A stretch of 64,000 nt of DNA from Rotaria sp. Silwood1 (Eukaryota; Rotifera; Eurotatoria; Philodinida; Philodinidae), in NCBI GenBank assembly GCA_905250075.1, contig CAJNOP010000023.1, positions 952,529 through 1,016,528 on the forward strand, in the 5' to 3' direction. The position numbers and the translations under genes were made by a program. This document shows, one piece after another, positions 1 through 11,650 of this stretch. The first letter of the stretch is position 1. Each line of letters starts with the position of its first letter. The notes under the pieces were generated by a model, which saw nothing but the letters and a program-made list of their open reading frames with translations, was not told the origin of the DNA and did not search any database.

Positions 1-311
1 ATATATACCAACAATATCTCTTTGTTTTCTTTATTCTTCTCATCAGCTGTTTTGATATTTCAGTCAGTCGGTATATATATGTATATTGATATTGACATAT
101 ATTAGGTAAGAATGATCAAGATATAATTGATGTTATATCAATTATGATTTGTCATTAACTTTCAATAGAAATATAATTCTCATTTGAAATTGTTTCTCTT
201 CTTCTCTCTCTCTCACTCTTTTCATTCGAGATTGTTTTAAAATCATTTTTCTGTTTTACATCGTTTTATTAAATAACAAAAAACATTTCAAGAAAATAAA
301 TAATATATACA
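1..311. other. Upstream region of the first TALE gene
   Basis: AT-rich sequence with a TATATA-rich stretch near 72-100 and a CT-rich tract near 195-220. I see no coding signal. It probably holds the promoter and 5' untranslated region of the homeobox gene that starts at 312, but no specific element can be defended. Confidence 0.4.
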
Positions 312-2009
312 ATGAATCGTATGAAATATACAATTAAACAAGAACCTGATGCATTAGATTTAACAAATCGACCACAACATTTATTATCACCTTCAATTGA
401 AAATGAAGATGATGATGATGAATATTTACCTAGTGAAGATGAACAACATACGAATAATAAGAATAATAATAATAATAGTCAGCAAAAAAATAATTTTCAT
501 ATAAAAGTAATTTTTTATATTTAAATTCTTTCTTGATTAATTGAATTTGTTTTATTTTAGAAAACAACTTATGATAGTGGTTTTATTGATACTAGTGATG
601 AAAATAATGACTTGACTATGGTTAAACAAGGTAATTTATCTGAATAAACAGTAGAACTGATATTGTAGTAACTTTCGATAGAAACGAAATAGAAAGCTGT
701 GATGTTCAACTTTAGACAGAGGAGATGAAGACTCATAGAATTGTATATTAAAAGATCTTTTGAAAAGCAACGTCCCATGTCAAATGAAAATAGGCAATGT
801 TTAACAATCAAGTATGTATCTGAATTGTCAATGGGAGATCTACAAGTGTCAGATTTTTAGATTTAGTTATTCAGAATACATAGATATTTAAGTTAAAATT
901 CTCGATTGATTTTTCTGACACTTTTGATTAAAAAAAAAACACTTCAGAAAACATTGTAGGACAACCTCTAATATATAATTCAATGTGATTACATTTCCTT
1001 TTTTCAACGATGAAAACCGCAATATTCTATCTTATATCTATGAACAATTATTCAAACAGTACTCAGTCACTTTCTTTTTTTTTCTTCTGATATGGACATT
1101 AATTACTAAGTTGATTATGTTATTTATATGTTCATAGAACGAAATCGTCATCATTATCATAGTACACCATTACGATCTCAACAAATACATTCTCATATAC
1201 GTCATCCAAGTACAAGTAGTAGTACATGTTCATCTCCAACAAATCAAGAACGATCACATTCACCTATTGATGATAAAGAATGTCGAAACACAAGGTAATA
1301 GAAAAAAAGTTTTTCGTTTTCAAATAATTTATTTGAATATTAAATAGATTTCTTGGTAGTCGAGCTGTTGCTGTACTTAATCATTGGTTTCAATCAAATC
1401 GTGATTATCCATATCCGGATGATGAACGTACTGATCGTTTAGCTCGTGAAGCAGGTATAACACAAAAACAAGTTAAAAAATGGTTTGCAAATAAACGTGT
1501 ACGAAGTCAAATGTGCTATAAACCATTATATCGTTCTCGAAAAGTAAATAATTATTGATCTTTTTTTTTTTTTTATTTTACTCAACATTTTTTTTCTATA
1601 ATTTTAATTATAGTCTCGTAATTCATCTGCAATTCGTCAAAATCAAAATCAAGTACCATCAGTTGTATCAACACCATCATCAGCAGCAACAACAACTACA
1701 CAAACTCGTGGACCACAAACAAATTATAATTATATTATTAATCATAATAATATAGCAACACCAACATCAATATCCGATTTTAGTAATGTTTTTCCAGGTC
1801 CTAATCCTTCTCCATTATTTAATCCAATGGCTGCTTCAATGATGATGTTTATGATGCAACAACATTTAATGACAACAATGATGGCTGCTGCTGGTTTACC
1901 TCAATTATCTTCAACACCAATAGCACCTACAACACCAACATCACCGACAAATTCTTCAACAACACCAAAGAAAACAAATGTTGATCGTATTACAAGATTT
2001 TGGTTATAA
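312..2009 (+). CDS. TALE-class homeodomain protein 1 (5 exons, 337 aa)
   Basis: A homeodomain transcription factor, expected to be nuclear and DNA-binding. Exons: 312-506, 561-630, 1138-1294, 1348-1543 and 1614-2009. All junctions are GT-AG and the phases agree, giving 1,014 nt. The homeodomain lies at about residues 142-202, mostly in exon 4. It has the three-residue loop extension that defines the TALE class (PYP at 162-164). Its recognition helix contains WFANKRVR at 186-193, with the invariant W, F, N and R and an alanine at homeodomain position 50. The N-terminus is acidic and Asn-rich (DDDDEYLPSEDE). The C-terminus is Ser/Thr/Pro-rich with a Met/Gln run. Ala50 is shared with Irx/Mkx, while NKR-R recalls Pbx. 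I see no Irx box, MEIS or PBC domain, so it fits no standard family well. A second TALE gene lies 4.2 kb downstream. The start is the first ATG of the open exon. Confidence 0.85.
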
Positions 2010-3306
2010 AATAAAAAAAAAGATACTCAAATAGAACATCGCACAGATACAAACATACGTTTAGACATTTTGTTTGTTTGAATCATTGTGCTATGTCTTT
2101 GTTATTGTTGTTATTATTGTTGTGTTTTGTTTTCTATTATACTTTGCTTCATTTTTTTTTTCTTTTTCGCATTACATTGAAACGAAACAACTTGTGTGCG
2201 TTTTGTGTGAGAGCGAAACTTTTCTTTGCGATTTTTTATCTATTAAAACTTATGAAAAATTTTATTCTAATCTTACTGCATTCGAATGGATAATCTATAG
2301 TACACAAGTCTTTGCATAAAATATTTGTTCATTTTTCAAACACTAAAAGACAACTGCTTCGAGTTAAAAACAATTAGTTACAATCAGAATTTTTCGCTAT
2401 TTTTAAATATGTGCTCAGAGTTTCCTTCTGAGCTTTGACTGAACAAGTTATGAGTAAATTTTTTGTGAAAAGTTTCAAAATTGTATCTGTTCAAATTAAA
2501 ATAATGATTTTGATGCAATATTTAGTTTGTGTTTTGGAACAGTTGCAACTCAATACTAATGTATTCTATGCCAAGTGAGATATTGCAATAACCGAGATCT
2601 GATCTGTACGTTTCCGCTTGAAATCTAGTTTCTATGGAAATTACCATTGGTAAAAAAAAAGGTTGTTTTAAAGTCACCGATGAACTATAATAGTGTTCTG
2701 GATAACGATTAAAACGTAGTTATTTTGAAATAATCTCATGATAATTGTCCATACTTACTTCAGAAGAAAATTCTGAATGTATATTTGAAAAGAGCGAAAA
2801 TTTGTGATTCTAAGTAAAAAGTTATGGTACGAAAAAACTGTGTTTAAGTAGTTCAAAAAATGAATGTATCGTGCCCTAGGTTATTGTCATTTATCCTTAT
2901 GTTTCAATTAAAATTACCTGTATATATGTAACAAGTTAAAGAATGTTGTAATATATACAAAAAAAAAAACTTCGAAACAAATCGTTAGACACTATGACGT
3001 CATTTGTTTGCAGCTGTATGATTTGTTGCCTGTTTTATAGAACAGAGTTTTGAATAGGCAATTTCTTTCTATCGTCTCATCTATTGATTTGATTTTCGAT
3101 TGAATATTATTGAGATAAACTGAATATGTTAGTTTCATCAACTATATTATACAATATTTCAATTCAATACCATATTGTATTCTTGTTTTTTCTTTCTTCT
3201 TCGTATCAATTATGATTAGTAAGTTTTGAAAACAAAGAATGATATTAATAAAAGTCTTTTTTATTTTTATTTTTATATTTCATTGAAGAAAATTTTAAAT
3301 AAATTT
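2010..3306. other. Gap between convergent genes
   Basis: Holds the 3' ends of two convergent transcripts. An AATAAA-like run directly follows the TALE stop codon at 2009. The rest is AT-rich and shows no coding signal apart from short chance frames near 2.1-2.3 kb. Confidence 0.4.
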
Positions 3307-4460
3307 TCAAGCTTCTTGTAATGAATGAACAAGTTGTCTATAACGATTATCATCTTTTGCTGTTGTTTGAATATGAGTATGTCGTTTTTGAGCACTTCGT
3401 TTTCTTAATTCTACTTCTTGTTTATGTTTTAACACTTGTGATGAATGTGGTGCACCTAAGATTTCTAACATCACTGGTTGTTTATATAAAAAATCTTGAT
3501 GAATTTTTTCATTAGCTATCATTGAATTTTCTCTTGTAATTGTATTATTATTATTATTAGTAGTATATAACGATGTCATTTTTGTTGGTGAAGAATTTTC
3601 TGATGGATAAATACTGGGTAAAAATAAATGACTTGTTCGGTTTGATTCTGTTGCTTGTCGATTCCACATTACTCTACATGTATCACGATATGATTTATCA
3701 ATAGTAAACCATTGATGACGTTTTGTTAAAAGATCATGTGCAAAAACATGATCATTAGCAAAATGTCGACGCATTATATCACGATTATCATGTTGAATTC
3801 GATCTAATTTACGACGTACTTCACGTCGATAATCAAATTCAGATTTAATAAGAATTTTACAGTATAAACTTGGTAGACGAATAGAATTACTAGTCTTCTT
3901 TTTACTAAAAAACAAAAGGTATGATATTTTTTTTAAACATATAATAAAAGAGCATTAACTTTATAAGAAATTTTGCTTTAAAATTAATTGCATAAAATGA
4001 ATAGAGAGTTGATATACTACTTCATTGAATAGACTAAATTATTTTTCTTGATTTTAAACTCAAATTCAAGAAGAAACTCTATTTAAAGTTTGATTGTTTC
4101 TTTATTGAAAAATAAAAAAAACAAAATTTTGAGATGAAATTTTCAAGTATCACTTTCAATTTGCATTTCACTCAATGAAAATTTATAATTTAGTATTGAC
4201 AAATTTAATGATTTGATCTTCTAATAATAAGTCATTATCCAACAACTTAATCAAGCTTAAATAATGAACTATTTAATGAAAGGATATATACATATTTTAT
4301 TATCTTTCTGTAAAAAAAAACAAGTACATTGTTTTTGTATGTCATTCAACAAAAAATATATATCCATTGCATCATAATTTTCATATTCAAATTGTAAATA
4401 GCTCATTGTATCATATTCATCAAGATAAAAAAGAAAGAACGTTTTTACTTACGAATTCAT
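3307..4460 (-). CDS. Unrecognised basic protein, 201 aa, with a tiny first coding exon
   Basis: I do not recognise the family. The main exon (3307-3904) is open for 199 codons and starts after a TTTTTTAG acceptor. It has no usable ATG near its 5' end. The best fitting start is an exon with only 8 coding nucleotides at 4453-4460 (ATG AAT TC), followed by a consensus GTAAGT donor. It joins in phase to give MNSKKKTSNSIR. The protein is rich in Arg, Lys and His. It contains a charged, probably helical stretch (residues about 25-60, many RR/KR pairs), an Asn run in the middle and a second charged helix near the C-terminus. There is no signal peptide, membrane segment or known catalytic motif. The 548-bp intron (3905-4452) is long compared with its neighbours. 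The reading frame is convincing; the first exon is inference. Confidence 0.6.
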
Positions 4461-6196
4461 TCTTATTAATAAAAGTTTAAAATGTCTTTTTTTTCTTTAG
4501 TAAACCAAACGAGAAAATAAAATCATTAATAATTTTTGATTCAATCAATATTTTTATTTCTTCGAATCCATCATATATTTATCAAGATAAGGAAGAAAAA
4601 AAAAACACATTATAGATTAGTAATGAAAAGCTGCTCGATAAAAACGACAATGTTTGACATAGCAAAAATCACACGCGTTTGGTCAATTGTTTTGTTTGTT
4701 AAAAAAATAAAAATAAAAAAAAAAAGAATTCACTAAGCGATCCTCTTATTATAAGTGGGGAAACAGCAAAAACGCGTTGATAAAAAACAATAGCAACGAA
4801 AGAAGAAAAGAAAATGGTCTCGAAAAGAAAAAAATAACAAAAAAAAGAAGACGACGACGAGAAAAAAAACATTGCTCCTATTTTTTTTTTAATTCAAAAA
4901 TATAAAATACAAATTAAATTTTTATATATTGAGAATTCATCAATATTTAATAGTTGATATAATTCAGTTAATGATATATACCACTGAAAAATATTTGTTT
5001 CTATGATACATCTATTCTCTTGAAAGTTAATTGAGAAGCCCCTTTTATTTACTTATTGTAATATTTACACTGTCCGAAAAAAGTTTAAATCTATACATAA
5101 AACTTACGTTTTTTTTGTGGATATATTTGTCTGTCTTAAATTAACTTGTGTTGACATTAGAATAAATATAATTTTAATTGTTAAGAAGTCTTTGAAATTT
5201 AAATGAATTTTATAGTTTTTTATGAGATGCTTATGAAACAAATTGTAAGACATATTGAAAAGATATGATAAAAACTCAACAAATTCTCTTCATATGGATA
5301 ATATTTACATCTTTGTATATTTCAAAAGAAAAATATTCATAGATTATTTAGCAAGGAAAACGATCGAATATTTTCGTTTCTAAATTCTAATTAAAACAAA
5401 ATACATGCATCTCAATGTTGGTTGAATTATTTTCTTTCGAGAGAATGAATGATTAAGTGATGAAATATTTGAAATTAGTAAAGAATAGAAAAAGTTCTCA
5501 TTTGTATTTTGTAATTTCACATGATAGTTTATCATCCGACATTTTTTTTAATCATTCGTTTGATGTTTGTGGATAGGATGTAAATAGCAATACGATAAAA
5601 TATAGGAATATCTACACTTTGTATTAATCGAATGATATAATGTTTCTTTTTTTTTGGTGATTGAAGATTGTTTGTACATTTTATTCTTAAAAAAATGTCA
5701 AGAAATATTACTTTGATTTAACACCATTAACTAGTTTTGTTCAAGATGTATAATTTTTCTCTAAATGAAATCGTACTAGAAATATTGTTCATATATGTGT
5801 TTTTCTATTGATAAAATAAAAAAAAAAATTGTTGTTTGAATCTATGAAAATTCAAACTAGTTGTTCCTTTTAATCGTTTTCCTAATGAGTGTATGTCTTT
5901 ATCCAAATGAAATACGTCATTCTCTCTCATTCTTTTCTGTTGGTTTCTTGAACTTTAAACATAAACTTAACTTGAAATAATAAATGCCTGGATCAGTATA
6001 GAATGAAAGAATATCAAAAGCAAAGAAGAATATGTTTTACAAGCTTCTCTCTAACGTATATTTGACAAGATAAAAATTTTATTAGTACAACAAGCTCTTC
6101 CATATGTATATCACATGTGAACGGAAAAAAAAACACTGGATGATCACAAGTAGAATGTCCGTAAACGAATAGTGAAAAACAAAAGAGACACGTCGT
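4461..6196. other. Intergenic region
   Basis: About 1.7 kb of AT-rich DNA with poly-A/T runs between the 5' ends of the minus-strand gene and the second TALE gene. It should contain both promoters. I could identify no coding exon and no defined regulatory element. Confidence 0.4.
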
Positions 6197-7389
6197 ATGG
6201 GTAAGTAAAATTTTCTCTTGTTTCTTCTTCTCTTCTATTGTTTATTCGTTTAAAACATTGGATCATTTATTTTTAGTAATGGATTCGTTTCTATTTGATT
6301 TTAATACTAATTCAACTTTCACAAATGATACAAATAGTTCACATAGTGAGTTGGATTGGACAGCATTTCAATCAACATCACCATTACCAACTACAAGTAG
6401 TCCATTTACACCATTATGTTTATCACAACAAGATGATGCTGTTGCACCAAATAATCAATCAACAATAGTAAAAACAACACATGATGATGAGATTTATTTT
6501 GAAATAGAAAATTTTTTTAACGGTTTCATTCAACAACAACAACAGGCACATTCACAACCTATAGAACAAGAACAACAAGGAGTCATAGAACAAATACATA
6601 CTGCTAATATAAATATTTCCCATCAAACAATGAATGATAGACATCATGTTGAAACATTTGTAAGCGAAACTATCATTCGCATACTTCTTATTTTATGTCA
6701 ATGAATAATATATTTTTAGTCTCGAACACATCAATCATTATTTATTAATGAACGACTACCGGCACCACTTGTACCACGTGTTTCTTCATCACGTTCAAAA
6801 TCTTATCATAAATTGCCTGATCATGCTGTTAAATTAATGCAAGAATGGTTAATAATAAAAATGTTATTCTTATTAGTTTGTTTTATTTTAATTTATTCTA
6901 TATTAAGGTATAATGCTAATTTGGATGATCCTTATCCGCGTTCACCAGATAAAAAACGTTTTATGACAGAAGGTAATATAACAGCTCAACAATGTCGTTC
7001 ATGGTTTGCTAATCGACGTCAACGACTTAAACATGCTAAAAGAAATCAATCAAAATCAATATCATCACGTTTAAATCATTCATTAAAGGCCAAGTAAAAC
7101 TAAAAGAATTAAATTTACACAACAAACTTCAATGAAGGGTTGGTTTTTTTTAAGATTTACTGAAATACAACCAATAGAAGCACACCCTATAGCACATGAA
7201 CATTGTTATTATTGTCAACAACAACAACAACAACAGATAACTATATCATCATCACCTCTTTCATTAACAATACCAACAACACCTATGACAACAACACCAA
7301 CAACATTAAATGTTGTTATTAATCAGCAAACAGTAGAACAATTGATTCATAATAGTCTTCGTAAATTGCTCTATCCATCGCTTATATGA
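6197..7389 (+). CDS. TALE-class homeodomain protein 2 (5 exons, 311 aa)
   Basis: A second, very divergent TALE transcription factor. Exons: 6197-6200 (only ATG G), 6277-6659, 6720-6847, 6908-7093 and 7155-7389, totalling 936 nt with every phase consistent. The homeodomain spans about residues 156-215. PYP at 180-182 marks the TALE loop, and the recognition helix carries WFANRRQR (204-211), again with Ala50. A 60-bp intron cuts the homeodomain in helix 1, splitting the Trp codon of LMQEW; reading through it would destroy the domain. Exon 4 seems to end in a stop just after LKAK. However, a GT donor two bases before that stop and an acceptor at 7153-7154 join a Gln/Thr-rich last exon in frame, so the long form is preferred. 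If the 4-nt first exon is wrong, translation would begin at the Met in 6279-6281. The N-terminus is acidic and Gln-rich. Confidence 0.8.
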
Positions 7390-9127
7390 TAGTTCATTGT
7401 TTTGTTTATTTCATGTTTCTAGCGCATTAAAACAAATTTCAGTTTTTATGTGTGTGTGTGTCTATGTTATTTGTTTGGTTTTTTTTATGTCATTTTTCTT
7501 TAGTCGAGTTTTTTCTCGTCTTATGTTAATAACAGTCATCTTGCTTATCATTAATCAAGAGTAGAACCATTTTAGACATTGTTTTTTGTTTTCTTGTCGT
7601 ATGCTGTTAACATGTGTTTTTTTATCAAATATGATGATCAAAACAATACTCCGTTATTCGTTTGAAAACTGTAAAAAAAAAACAAATGTTCGTTTTTGTT
7701 TTAAACATAGAACACAGTTCGATTGTGATTGACTGTGATTTTGATTTTTAAAAAAAAAAACATTCTTTTTCATAATAGAAAAGAAAAAATAAAATCTATT
7801 CACTTGTTTTTTATTTTTTATATTAAAGTAAATAATTTGAATCATTCAGAAAATCGTTCTAAGATCGATTGTAGTTCATCTAATATCTCGAAAAAAAAAA
7901 TTACATACTTATGTTAAGAATATTTTTCTTGCTAGATAAATGTTTTTAGAATTTTCGAGTCTCTAATGTTCAGTGTGATATTCTCAACGTCTTTTTGAAT
8001 CAAAACAAATCAATACTATAGTCTTCACTTCAATAATTTAAATCAGTAGTGCATAGTGTGCATAGCTATGAAAGTGGTACAGTGTACCATCAGACGGACA
8101 TTAAATAGTAAACTGCTATCGATGAACAAAAATCAACTTTTGACAAAATCAAAGCGCTTACTAGGCACACTCAGTAAATATTATGAATCTACATATTGTC
8201 TAGCGTTGAGCATCGAAGAAATCTTTTCTTTCGAATATATGGTGTTTGAGAAAAACAAAAATGAAATTTTTTTTATAAACTATTTGTCAGAATGGCTGAA
8301 CTCAGTAGAAGGAACGCGTGTTTCTCAGCGTCAATTAGAATTCGCTCAAACGTTATTAGAATATTCTATTCTTTTTCTCTCTGTCATCACAGTTAGCATG
8401 GACACTATTGAGCGATACCACAAGTTTTCCAAAAATACTTGGTTTTTGCACTAAACTTCTTTTAGTTGTTCAGATTCCAAAGCATTTCTATTAAAAATCA
8501 ATAGTATACTGTGAAACAGCACATGAAACTACATCGAATAATGTATGATACAAGGCATTTTCTAACTGAAAAATTTTCGATGATATATAATGAATCATAA
8601 ACATAATTAAACGATCAATCAACAACATTCTCGGTCAGTTTGTTGATATATCTTGATAGAGTTCTCGTAGTAATAAATTTTGACTTAGTTAATTTAGAAT
8701 TGTTCTTATTGACTTTGATCATCCCATTGATCGATATGTAACTTTTCCAATTTGTGGCAGTAAAAGCAAATCGTTTTAATAAAGTGAAGATATGTTTTGA
8801 AGAAAATTATTTTGTATGCAATCATAGAAAGGATAATACATTTTTAAAATATTATTTTTTTTTATGTCAGCTAGATATAGTCAACGAAAATCAACGTCAG
8901 GAAAAAGTATTGATAACGGACTAGACGCTTTTTTTTCGCAATTTTCCTTATAATGGTCCGTTCGTACGGAAATAACGTCCTAAACACACAATTGTTTTAG
9001 GATTTGGCTTGTTTTGAAGTGTCGAGATAACTAAAACGATAGAAAGTTAGGCACCAATTTTGCTGCTCATATGTACAACAGTTGTGGATATAGATGATTA
9101 AAGATATTATTCTTCGTGATGACGCAC
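7390..9127. other. Gene-poor stretch with one unexplained open frame
   Basis: Starts with the 3' region of the second TALE gene, including a short GT repeat near 7449-7461. A frame at 8056-8454 (+) is open for 132 codons, which is long for such AT-rich DNA. It begins with a non-ATG codon, resembles nothing I know and has no clear splice partners. A 15-bp palindrome (TGGTACAGTGTACCA) sits at its 5' end. Otherwise nothing is recognised. Confidence 0.35.
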
Positions 9128-11458
9128 ATTAGACTCCACTAAAGTTGGAATCAATTAGAAAAAAAAGTCAATGTCAAATATTGACTGGCTAATCACCGAT
9201 CACACAAAAATACACTGTTATTTTGCATCCGCGATTAATTAAAAAATTTACATTGCTCAACATAGAGGCATAGTACGTTCGATAGGGCACTACTTGCTCT
9301 ACGACTATGATATTATAGAATTCTCAGCATTTTTTACATGGTGAAACTATTCACTAAACTTTGTTCAGTAGTATTTTTATTGATACTTTTATGAGAAAAC
9401 ATACCATATGACAACTAAGAAAATGTTATTATTTTTGAGAATTGCTTTCGCAAATGAAATATTGAATAAAACTAAAACTAAAATTAAATCAAAAATATAA
9501 GATGATTCGGTTTTACCTGAAAACAACTGTGATTTAAACAAGTTAAAAGGTTGCATTTTCTAATCCTTTTTAATCCATAATGAATTCATGTGTTGAGTAT
9601 TTTGATATTATCACAGAAATGACGGCATGTTTTCAAATTTGGAGATGTCTCATTAGATAGTGAACACTACAAGTTACAAATTTCTACTAATTCAATATTC
9701 ACTATACAAAATAGATAAAACGTAGTATTTCATAAAGTTAAAATTTCAAAATTTCAGCTTTCTAGTTGAAAAATATATTTTGGACTTAGCGTTTGAAATG
9801 CAAATGACAATATAATTATTTTAGTAGTAGATGAAAATCTTATGCAGTAGGGTTTTATGACGTTAAGTTGTCAAATATAAATAATATGGGGACTGATTTT
9901 GCATTGATCTGAATGTGTCCTACTTTTGGATATGATCACCGATCGTGCTCGTAAAGGATGTGCAGTCTCTCTTCAAATCGAAAAACAGACTTCGACTTTA
10001 TATTGAGAACAACAATCAGGGTCGAAGAAATTCTTTAACAATAATATGTTTCTCTTATCTAGTTAGATTAAGGTTATCAAAGTAGTTCATAACTAAGTGA
10101 ATGATACGGTTATTAAAGTTCTAGATAAAAATTCATAAATCACATTAGATACAGAGTTCGTTGTTTTATCAATTGATAGATTTTTCGAAAATCTACTTTG
10201 TATACTTTCGAAACTTAAAAATCAATACTAACTTGAAGTATGGCTGAACACACTGTTCTCAGGGTTGCATGTTACTATTTTCTGTATCCAGTCAGCTAAC
10301 CATAGAAGAAAACTAAAGTCTATTCTGTAATTTATGTATTAGTCGGGAGTATCAATCAAAATTCATTAATTTAATATGCTTTTAATACTCTTGCGTGTCA
10401 TTTTCGTCGGATAATGTACCTCTGGTCGTCGTTGTGCTGTTGGAAAACATATACTGTCTGTGAAAATAGTATTTTTATAATTCAGTCGTTGGTCAGTTTG
10501 CATCTACGGCTACTCTGTTACATTGGACCTTTCGCTCGACTGAAAATATGCGAATATCAAGAAACTTGGTTTTCTGTGCTGAACATCATTTTGAAGTCAG
10601 CCTTTTTGCTTTCAAAACAAGAGATTGTAAGACTTATATGTGGAAGATTAATCGTCACGAAGACGAGTAGCCCGCATCGCGCTCAATATTAGCTCGGTTC
10701 CTATATGATTTGTATGAACTTATTTAACGTAGAAAAATGTGTTGAGAAGAGTAGTTTATTAATCAAACCACAAACATACTATTACATGCATTTCAGACGA
10801 TAAGTTTCAAATGTATTCTTCAGTTAGAAAGCTGAAATTTTGACAATTTAACTTTATGACATACTACGTTTTATCTATTTTGTATAGCGAATATTGAATT
10901 AGTAGAAATTTGTATATTATAGTGTTCTCTATCTAATGAGATATCTCCGAATTTGAAAACATGCCGTCATTTCTGTGATAATATCAAAATATTCAACACA
11001 CGAATTTATTATGGATTAAAAAGGATTAGAAAATGCAGCCTTTTAACTTGTTTAAATCACATTTGTTTTCAGGTAAAACCGAATCATCTTATATTTTAGA
11101 TTTAGTTTTAGTTTTAGTTAGAATATTTCATTTGAGATAACTAAAATAAAAAAATAAAAGCATTTCCTTGGTTGTCATAAGGCATATTCTGTCATGAGAG
11201 TATTAATGAAAATACTACTGAACAAAGTTCACAACATAGTTTCGTCGTATTAAAATTGGCGAGAATTTCGTAATATTATGGTTGCGGAACAAACGACGGT
11301 CCATCAAATACATTATACCACGAGATTGAATTATCAAGCATTATTGAATGATCGCTGACGGAAAATAACACTATAAATTTGGACGATAAGTGATCAGTCA
11401 GTGTTTATTTGACAATAACTTTTGTCTTTGTAATTCAATCCAATTGCAGTAGAGTGTG
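9128..11458. repeat. 2.3-kb imperfect palindrome (inverted duplication)
   Basis: The two halves are reverse complements of each other, with many substitutions and few length changes. Matching landmarks: GACGGCATG at 9621 pairs with CATGCCGTC ending at 10969, and CAGTCTCTC at 9963 pairs with the segment ending at 10627. Both pairs give the same coordinate sum (20590), so spacing is conserved over more than 600 bp. The outer arms (about 9135-9790 and 10800-11455) are clearly alike; the inner parts are more diverged. The axis falls on AGCT at 10294-10297. No transposase frame was recognised inside. It could be a fold-back or long-TIR non-autonomous element, or an old inverted duplication. No target-site duplication is evident. 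Confidence 0.75.
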
Positions 11459-11650
11459 ACTGTGGCTATGACTGTGGTTATAGCAGTGGATACACACGAC
11501 AATTTAAGACCGATACTCACACTCATACCCTAATTTACACTATAGAAAAATGCGTGACTGTCTATCCTGATGACAACGGTCAAATAGAGCACGAGTACGT
11601 CGATATAAATATTGACATTTATAACATGTGCAACATAGATAGGGGTGTGA
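11459..11650. repeat. Degenerate GTGACTGTGGCTATG-type short repeat
   Basis: Directly after the palindrome there are imperfect tandem copies of a GTGACTGTGGYTAT motif (about 11456-11495), followed by a short CACTCATACCC run. No gene is visible before the F-box reading frame at 11651. Confidence 0.35.
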
